From Bacteroidota bacterium (GTDB taxonomy: Bacteria; Bacteroidota; Bacteroidia; Bacteroidales; Prolixibacteraceae): 12,493 nt of DNA. The stretch lies in NCBI GenBank assembly GCA_030691295.1, contig JAUYEQ010000036.1:1-12493 (forward strand), written 5' to 3'. The position numbers and the translations under genes were made by a program. Below, in pieces: positions 7,976 through 12,493 of the stretch. The notes under the pieces are model-generated. The model did not search any database. It was not told the origin of the DNA and worked only from the letters and a program-made list of their open reading frames with translations. Position 1 is the first letter of the stretch. The number at the start of each line of letters is the position of its first letter.

Positions 7976-8728
7976 TTATTGATCGATCCCGTTTTTAAGC
8001 CAGTCGTAGCCTTTTTCTTCCAATTCCATTGCAAGTTCTTTTCCGCCTGATTTTACGATCCTGCCATTGTGCAAAACATGCACAAAATCCGGAACAATAT
8101 AATCGAGCAGACGCTGGTAGTGTGTTACCAGAATGGTTGCATTTTCCGGTGTTTTCAAGGTATTCACGCCTTCTGCCACAATTCGGAGTGCATCAATGTC
8201 CAGGCCTGAATCGGTTTCATCCAATATCGAAAGTTTGGGTTCGAGCATGGCCATCTGGAAAATTTCATTTTTCTTTTTTTCTCCTCCAGAAAAACCTTCG
8301 TTCACCGATCGGTTGGTCAATTCAGAATCGAGGTGAAGCATTTCCTTTTTAGCCCGCATCAGTTTCAGAAACTCTCCGGCAGTCAGTGGAGCAAGTCCTT
8401 TAAATTTGCGGTGCTCATTCACCGAAGCTTTCAGAAAATTAACCATCGGTACGCCCGGAATTTCAACCGGATACTGAAAACTCAGAAACAATCCGCTGCG
8501 GGAGCGAACTTCAGGCGATAATTCAAGTAAATTCTGTCCAAGATAGGTTACTTCACCTTCCAGAATTTCATAATCCGGTTTTCCGGCCAACACATTGGCC
8601 AGCGTACTTTTTCCTGAACCATTTGGTCCCATGATGGCATGTACTTCGCCAGCTTTCACTTCCAGGTTAATCCCTTTCAGTATCTCTTTGCCTTCAACCG
8701 AGGCACGTAGGTTTTTTATTATTAACAT
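7976..8728 (-). CDS. sufC: Fe-S cluster assembly ATPase SufC
   Basis: A 250-residue ABC-type ATPase that binds SufB and SufD and drives conformational changes of the scaffold by ATP hydrolysis; it is soluble, not a transporter. Walker A GPNGSGKST (34-42), the Q-loop region FLSFQYPVEIPGV (81-93), signature SGGEKKKNE (147-155), Walker B LSILDETDSGLD (167-178) and the switch histidine VTHYQR (H203) are all present and typical of SufC. Length is normal. It follows sufB after a 118-base gap holding paired palindromes and is followed by sufD after 2 bases. Confidence 0.97.
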   Translation of the reverse strand: MLIIKNLRASVEGKEILKGINLEVKAGEVHAIMGPNGSGKSTLANVLAGKPDYEILEGEVTYLGQNLLELSPEVRSRSGLFLSFQYPVEIPGVPMVNFLKASVNEHRKFKGLAPLTAGEFLKLMRAKKEMLHLDSELTNRSVNEGFSGGEKKKNEIFQMAMLEPKLSILDETDSGLDIDALRIVAEGVNTLKTPENATILVTHYQRLLDYIVPDFVHVLHNGRIVKSGGKELAMELEEKGYDWLKNGIDQ

Positions 8729-8740
8729 TCTATAAATTTT

Positions 8741-8846
8741 AGCCCCCTCTAACTCCCCCGAAGGGGGAGGACTGGCGGTATCGTAATTATTAAGTTATTC
8801 TCTGCTTTCTTCATATAGCCTCCCCTTCGGGGAGGTTGGTGGGGCT
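8741..8846. repeat. REP/BIME-like pair of inverted palindromic repeats between sufB and sufC
   Basis: Arm A (8741-8770) starts AGCCCC and holds the hairpin CTCCCCCGAAGGGGGAG. Arm B (8819-8846), read on the opposite strand, starts AGCCCCACCAACC and holds CCTCCCCGAAGGGGAGG. The arms are inverted near-copies around a 48-base AT-rich middle. In the sufBC transcript each arm can fold alone, or the two can pair into one long stem. Arm B touches the sufB stop codon directly. From memory, similar C-rich/GAA/G-rich repeats are scattered between genes in many Bacteroidota genomes. No T run follows, so it does not look like a terminator. Confidence 0.75.
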
Positions 8847-10292
8847 TTACCCAACGCTGCCTTCCAGGCTGATCGCCAGTAGTTTTTGCGCTTCAACGGC
8901 AAATTCCATCGGAAGCTTGTTCAGTACTTCGCGGGCATAACCGTTTACAATCATCCCGATGGCATCTTCCGTAGAAATACCGCGCTGGTTGCAATAAAAA
9001 ATCTGATCCTCACCGATTTTGGAGGTGGTAGCCTCATGTTCAACGATCGACGATTTGTTGCCGACTTCGATGTAAGGAAAAGTGTGCGCGCCACAGGTTG
9101 AACCCAGCAGCAGCGAATCGCACTGCGAATAGTTACGCGCATTGGTAGCTCCGGGCATCACTTTTACCAATCCGCGGTAAGCATTGTCGCTTTTACCAGC
9201 CGAAATACCTTTGGATGTGATGGTACTTTTTGTGTTTTTGCCGATGTGGATCATTTTTGTTCCGGTATCGGCCTGTTGATGATGGTTGGTAAGTGCAACT
9301 GAGTTAAACTCACCCACCGAATTGTCGCCGATCAGCACACAACTTGGGTATTTCCATGTAATTGCAGAGCCGGTTTCCACCTGCGTCCAGCTAATTTTTG
9401 ATGATTCGCCACGGCAAATACCACGTTTGGTAACGAAATTGTAAATTCCGCCCACACCGTTTTTATCGCCCGGATACCAGTTCTGAACCGTAGAATATTT
9501 CACTTCAGCACGATCCATTGCAATGATTTCAACCACAGCGGCATGAAGCTGGTTTTCGTCGCGCATCGGAGCCGTGCATCCTTCCAGATAACTGACATAA
9601 CTATCGTCTTCAGCAATAATTAAGGTTCGCTCAAATTGGCCTGTTCCGGCTGTATTTATCCTGAAATAAGTGGAAAGTTCCATCGGGCAACGAACGCCTT
9701 TCGGGATGTAGCAAAATGATCCGTCGGAAAATACGGCTGAATTTAGCGCTGCGAAAAAATTATCGGTTGGCGGAACTGACATTCCAAGGTATTTGCGCAC
9801 CAGTTCCGGATGTTCAATCAACGCTTCGCTGAACGAACAAAAGATGATTCCCTTTTCTGCCAGTACTTTTTTGAAAGTGGTGGTTACCGAAACACTGTCC
9901 ATTACCACGTCAACCGCAACTCCGGCCAGGTGTTTTTGCTCCTCGATCGGAATTCCGAGCTTTTTAAATGTTTCCAGCAATTCCGGGTCAACTTCGTCCA
10001 GACTTTCGTATTTTGGACTGGTTCGCGGAGCCGCATAATAGATGGTTTCCTGAAAATCGATCGGTGGAATTTTTAAATGAGCCCATTCCGGTGATTTCAT
10101 TTTTAGCCATTCGCGGTATGCTTTCAGTCGGAATTCAAGCATAAATTCCGGCTCCTTTTTCTTGAACGAAATCAGCCTGATTACATCCTCGCTCAATCCT
10201 TTTGGAATCACGTCAGTCTCAATGTCGGTAAAAAATCCGTATTGATATTCCTGCGTTGTTATGTCGTTTAATAATTTTTCCTGAGTTTCCAT
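8847..10292 (-). CDS. sufB: Fe-S cluster assembly scaffold protein SufB
   Basis: 481 residues from the ATG at 10292. SufB is the central scaffold of SufBC2D, taking sulfur from the SufS/SufE system. Early motifs are QEYQYGF and [13 protein letters not shown]. The C-terminal core has [16 protein letters not shown] (Cys about 400, aligning with the essential E. coli C405), then [20 protein letters not shown], both highly characteristic. An in-frame TTG at 10325 would add 11 residues; I chose ATG because it gives the normal family length and N-terminus. It is the first gene of sufBCD, transcribed leftwards from a promoter that overlaps the thiL promoter. The stop codon abuts the palindromic repeat. 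Confidence 0.96.
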   Translation of the reverse strand: METQEKLLNDITTQEYQYGFFTDIETDVIPKGLSEDVIRLISFKKKEPEFMLEFRLKAYREWLKMKSPEWAHLKIPPIDFQETIYYAAPRTSPKYESLDEVDPELLETFKKLGIPIEEQKHLAGVAVDVVMDSVSVTTTFKKVLAEKGIIFCSFSEALIEHPELVRKYLGMSVPPTDNFFAALNSAVFSDGSFCYIPKGVRCPMELSTYFRINTAGTGQFERTLIIAEDDSYVSYLEGCTAPMRDENQLHAAVVEIIAMDRAEVKYSTVQNWYPGDKNGVGGIYNFVTKRGICRGESSKISWTQVETGSAITWKYPSCVLIGDNSVGEFNSVALTNHHQQADTGTKMIHIGKNTKSTITSKGISAGKSDNAYRGLVKVMPGATNARNYSQCDSLLLGSTCGAHTFPYIEVGNKSSIVEHEATTSKIGEDQIFYCNQRGISTEDAIGMIVNGYAREVLNKLPMEFAVEAQKLLAISLEGSVG

Positions 10293-10364
10293 AATTTCTC
10301 TGTTTTCTGTCGCTTCTTTATTCAATAATTACAAACAAACTTACACGCTGACAGTTTAAAATAA

Positions 10365-10396
10365 ATTGCAAAGATAAGGAAGTAAAGCTATTTTTG
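10365..10396 (+). promoter_or_regulatory. Probable thiL promoter
   Basis: ATTG at 10365-10368, 20 bases, then TATTTTTG at 10389-10396 match the Bacteroidota pattern with one -33 mismatch. Transcription would start near 10403, about 40 bases before the ATG. The span overlaps the suf promoter on the other strand. No THI-box riboswitch is visible in the leader. Confidence 0.55.
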
Positions 10397-10402
10397 TCGA
10401 AA
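10369..10402 (-). promoter_or_regulatory. Probable suf operon promoter
   Basis: On the minus strand a perfect -7 element TATCTTTG (10376 down to 10369) is preceded by TTCG/TTTC around 10402-10398 at about 21-22 bases, a partial match to the -33 TTTG. Start of transcription would be near 10362, giving a leader of about 70 bases before sufB. A second -7-like TAAGTTTG (10343 down to 10336) exists, but its nearest TTTG is 25 bases away. Confidence 0.5.
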
Positions 10403-10442
10403 CTTTGAAGCTAATAAATACCTTCAGGTCTTAAATATTAAC

Positions 10443-11492
10443 ATGAAAGATACAAAAAAACAAACCCAGCTTTCTGAAATCGGCGAGTTCGGACTGATCA
10501 GCCGGTTGACTGAAAACATACAACTGAAAAATGAAAGTTCATTGAAGGGTATTGGCGACGATGCCGCCGTGCTGAGTTACCCCGACAAAAAAATTGTGGT
10601 TACAACCGATTTGCTAACTGAAGGAATTCATTTCAACCTGATGTATGTTCCGCTGAAACATTTGGGTTACAAGGCGGTGGTGGTAAACCTTTCCGATGTA
10701 TTTGCAATGAATGCAACACCCAGGCAAATCACCGTTTCAATAGCCATTTCCTCCAAGTTTTCAATCGAAGCCGTTGAAGAACTGTATTCAGGAATTCACC
10801 TTGCCTGCGAAAAATATGGTGTTGACCTGATTGGCGGCGACACAACCAGTTCGCTTACCGGAATGACCATCAGTATTACCGCTATTGGCGAGGCAAATGA
10901 AGATGAACTGGTTTACCGCAGCGGTGCGAAAGTGACTGATTTGGTGTGTGTATCGGGCGATTTAGGCGGCGCGTACATGGGACTTCAACTGCTTGAGCGC
11001 GAAAACGAAGTATTCAAAGTAAACCCGAACCAGAAACCACAGTTTGAAGGGTACGATTATATTCTGGAACGGCAGCTAAAACCGGAAGCACGTGGCGACA
11101 TCAAAGAATTACTGAAAACACTGAACATCAAACCCACTTCGATGATCGACATTTCGGACGGGCTTTCGTCGGAAACGCTGCATTTGTGCAAAGCCTCGAA
11201 AGTTGGTTGCAGCATTTACGAGGAAAAAATACCGCTCGACAAGCAAACCAAAGATTTTGCTGAAGAATTGAGCATCAATCCGCTGGTGGCCGCACTCAAC
11301 GGAGGCGAAGATTACGAACTGCTGTTTACTGTTCCTTTGGCCAGCTATGACCTCATTAAAAAGGAATTTGACATCACGATTATCGGACACATTACTCCTG
11401 AAGGTGAAGGCGCCAATCTGATCACTTCCGGAGGGTCGGTTATTCCCTTACAGGCGCAGGGCTGGAATCCGCTGATGAATACGGAGGAATAA
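10443..11492 (+). CDS. thiL: Thiamine-monophosphate kinase
   Basis: 349 residues. ThiL phosphorylates thiamine monophosphate with ATP to give thiamine diphosphate, the final step of cofactor synthesis. It belongs to the PurM-like ATP-binding superfamily. Motifs in order: GIGDDAAVL (36-44), TTDLLTEGIHF (54-64), NLSDVFAMNATPRQ (82-95), GGDTTSS (131-137), CVSGDLGGAYMGL (169-181), MIDISDGLSSE (234-244), and NGGEDYELLF (286-295). The aspartate-rich metal and nucleotide sites are intact. It stands alone, divergent from sufB, with no other thiamine genes nearby. The C-terminal end is complete (GWNPL followed by a short tail). The ATG at 10443 fits the family N-terminus. Confidence 0.96.
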   Translation: MKDTKKQTQLSEIGEFGLISRLTENIQLKNESSLKGIGDDAAVLSYPDKKIVVTTDLLTEGIHFNLMYVPLKHLGYKAVVVNLSDVFAMNATPRQITVSIAISSKFSIEAVEELYSGIHLACEKYGVDLIGGDTTSSLTGMTISITAIGEANEDELVYRSGAKVTDLVCVSGDLGGAYMGLQLLERENEVFKVNPNQKPQFEGYDYILERQLKPEARGDIKELLKTLNIKPTSMIDISDGLSSETLHLCKASKVGCSIYEEKIPLDKQTKDFAEELSINPLVAALNGGEDYELLFTVPLASYDLIKKEFDITIIGHITPEGEGANLITSGGSVIPLQAQGWNPLMNTEE

Positions 11493-11502
11493 AAGGGTGC
11501 GG

Positions 11503-11518
11503 TCCCGCATTCGCGGGA
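11503..11518 (+). terminator. Hairpin after thiL, possible terminator
   Basis: A perfect 6-bp GC-rich stem TCCCGC/GCGGGA with loop ATTC, 10 bases after the thiL stop. Only a mixed TTAATCT follows, not a true T run, so termination is uncertain. It also marks the boundary where AT-rich sequence begins. Confidence 0.4.
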
Positions 11519-11561
11519 TTAATCTCTGTTCTTCAGGTTCTCTATAAATATGTGATGCCGC

Positions 11562-12155
11562 TCAATTACTTTTATGCCATTCACTCCAAAGATCTTTTCT
11601 CCAATCTTTCGCAATTTGAAGAAGTACTGAGATTTCCATATTCTCGCTTAACTTTTCTAATCCATCAATAAGCAGTCTATCTTCAAATCTTTCATAAGTT
11701 TCTTTCATGGGGTAATTTAATCCGATTTGCCAAAATCGTTCGCGGCGTTTATCTTCATCGTTCTTTTTGTTTTGATTTCTATCTTTTTGGGGTGGATCAT
11801 CTCTATGTTCAAAATAATTAGTCAAATCAATAATAAGTTGAATTTGAGTTACATTACTGCCTTCAATTACTGCCGAATTCTTAGAATAATACTCATATTT
11901 CCCTTTACACCCAAATAGATTTGCATCAAGAAAATCATAACAACATTGATTAATATAGTTTTGCAAACTCACAAACATAACGCCATAAATCAGATCAGTA
12001 TCATCCCAGTAGAAGCCAACATCATACCAGCTTTCTTCATCCATTCTTTTTTTATAATAACTTAAAGCATTATTAAATCCTATAAAAAGCTTTTCCAATC
12101 CGCCTGACCTATCATAGATTTCTAGCCAATGATGGGATGTTTTCACTTCATTCAT
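11562..12155 (-). CDS. Hypothetical protein, family not recognised
   Basis: 197 residues from the ATG at 12155; a reading from TTG at 12179 would add 8 residues. It is soluble, with no signal peptide or membrane segment. The N-terminal part is aromatic-rich and probably helical (SHHWLEIYDRSGGLEKLF, NALSYYKKRMDEE, then WYDVGFYWDD), followed by QNYINQCCYDFLD. LIIDLTNYFEHRDD (107-120) is followed by a highly charged, low-complexity stretch (120-140, KDRNQNKKNDEDKRRERFW) and a helical C-terminus with many Trp (WRKDLWSEWHK). The gene is clearly more AT-rich than thiL and suf, with many AT-ending codons, and sits beside a broken toxin gene, which suggests horizontal origin. The helical NYFEHRD segment loosely recalls all-helical RNase-type folds, but it lacks the HEPN Rx4-6H pattern, so I assign no function. 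Confidence 0.62.
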   Translation of the reverse strand: MNEVKTSHHWLEIYDRSGGLEKLFIGFNNALSYYKKRMDEESWYDVGFYWDDTDLIYGVMFVSLQNYINQCCYDFLDANLFGCKGKYEYYSKNSAVIEGSNVTQIQLIIDLTNYFEHRDDPPQKDRNQNKKNDEDKRRERFWQIGLNYPMKETYERFEDRLLIDGLEKLSENMEISVLLQIAKDWRKDLWSEWHKSN

Positions 12156-12210
12156 AGTCAACGTATGCAAATGGAACAAAAAAATTCATTGTATTTCCAA
12201 TTTCAGTTAT

Positions 12211-12460
12211 CGTTTAGATGAGGGTGAGGCAAGTGCAATTGCTTTATCTTTCGAGATTGATAATTCAATACTGATATTAGACGATCTTAAAGGAAGGAAA
12301 ATTGCAGACAAACTAAATCTAAGATATTCTGGCACCTTCGGATTAATTCTAAGAGCAAAACAAGTAGGAATTTTAGAGAGTGTTAAACCAATACTTCAGA
12401 CATCCAATACTATCGCAGATTAAAGCGCGACTGTTTCGTAAACCAGCCTTAAATTTGTAA
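12211..12460 (+). pseudogene. Remnant of a DUF3368 (PIN-domain, VapC-like) toxin gene
   Basis: The frame from 12211 reads RLDEGEASAIALSFE, then LILDDLKGRKIADKL, SGTFGLILRAKQVGILESVK. These are the characteristic C-terminal half blocks of DUF3368 PIN proteins, whose relatives are RNase toxins of toxin-antitoxin pairs. The N-terminal half, with the first catalytic Asp, is missing: the frame is open back to 12133 but has no ATG and no homologous sequence. Near the end the frame hits TAA at 12421, but CCAATACT occurs at 12388 and again at 12404. Removing one 16-base unit restores VKPILSQIKARLFRKPALNL ending at 12460, closely resembling a normal family end. So the gene is truncated and frameshifted, surely inactive. 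No antitoxin gene remains nearby. Confidence 0.8.
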
Positions 12461-12487
12461 GGGGAAACCGGGTTTCGGTCTGGTTTA
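12439..12487. repeat. Inverted repeat TAAACCAG / CTGGTTTA at the window edge
   Basis: 8-base inverted arms at 12439-12446 and 12480-12487 enclose a smaller GAAAC/GTTTC hairpin (12464-12476) and are followed by an A run. It could be the terminator of a convergent gene on the minus strand beyond the window or part of an element boundary; the window ends too soon to tell. Confidence 0.4.
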
Positions 12488-12493
12488 AAAAGG

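Noticed and set aside
8741..8846. Terminator between sufB and sufC
   Set aside because: The hairpins are strong but no T run follows on the minus strand, and sufC and sufD have no other obvious promoter.
10293..10325. Longer sufB starting at TTG 10325
   Set aside because: It needs a TTG start; the ATG at 10292 gives the usual length of about 481 residues and a typical N-terminus.
10326..10442. TPP riboswitch upstream of thiL
   Set aside because: The leader is about 40 bases, AT-rich, and lacks the THI-box CTGAGA core and paired arms.
11799..11838. HEPN RNase motif in the 197-residue unknown protein
   Set aside because: The segment NYFEHRDD lacks the Rx4-6H arrangement, so the resemblance is not enough for a call.

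Overview
The window looks like a chromosomal segment of a Bacteroidota bacterium, probably near Bacteroidales/Marinilabiliales (the order is an inference). Three promoters fit the Bacteroidota pattern (TTTG, 19-21 bases, TAnnTTTG). Most starts lack a Shine-Dalgarno sequence. The proteins resemble that phylum: SufBCD, OxyR, PPK1, RF2, ThiL and a short-signal lipoprotein.

Left part (1-4070, all + strand): the 3' five-sixths of prfB (release factor 2), a GNAT acetyltransferase of the phosphinothricin-acetyltransferase type, and a long gene joining a complete polyphosphate kinase (PPK1) in frame to a complete ArsC/YfgD-type thioredoxin-fold protein. The join lies next to an A7 tract; with one A fewer, PPK1 would stop at a TGA overlapping the ArsC ATG. 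This is the most unusual feature of the window.

Middle (4077-6581): an unrecognised lipoprotein on the minus strand converges on ppk1 and diverges from oxyR, a peroxide sensor with both redox cysteines. Next comes a near-perfect promoter driving tRNA-Glu(TTC) and rpsT (ribosomal protein S20), then two back-to-back terminators, one for rpsT and one for the suf operon arriving from the right.

Right-middle (6603-11492): sufB-sufC-sufD on the minus strand encode the Fe-S cluster scaffold complex. The gap between sufB and sufC holds a REP/BIME-like pair of inverted GC-rich palindromes. No sufS or sufE follows sufD. sufB is divergent from thiL (thiamine-monophosphate kinase), and their predicted promoters interlock within about 40 bases.

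Right end (11493-12493): base composition falls to clearly AT-rich. It holds an unrecognised 197-residue protein and the decayed 3' half of a DUF3368 (PIN-domain, VapC-like) toxin gene. The toxin remnant lacks its N-terminal half and was frameshifted by a 16-base duplication. This looks like a small accessory patch beside housekeeping genes. Apart from the PPK1-ArsC join I see no new multi-gene system; most of the window is core metabolism, translation and stress response.
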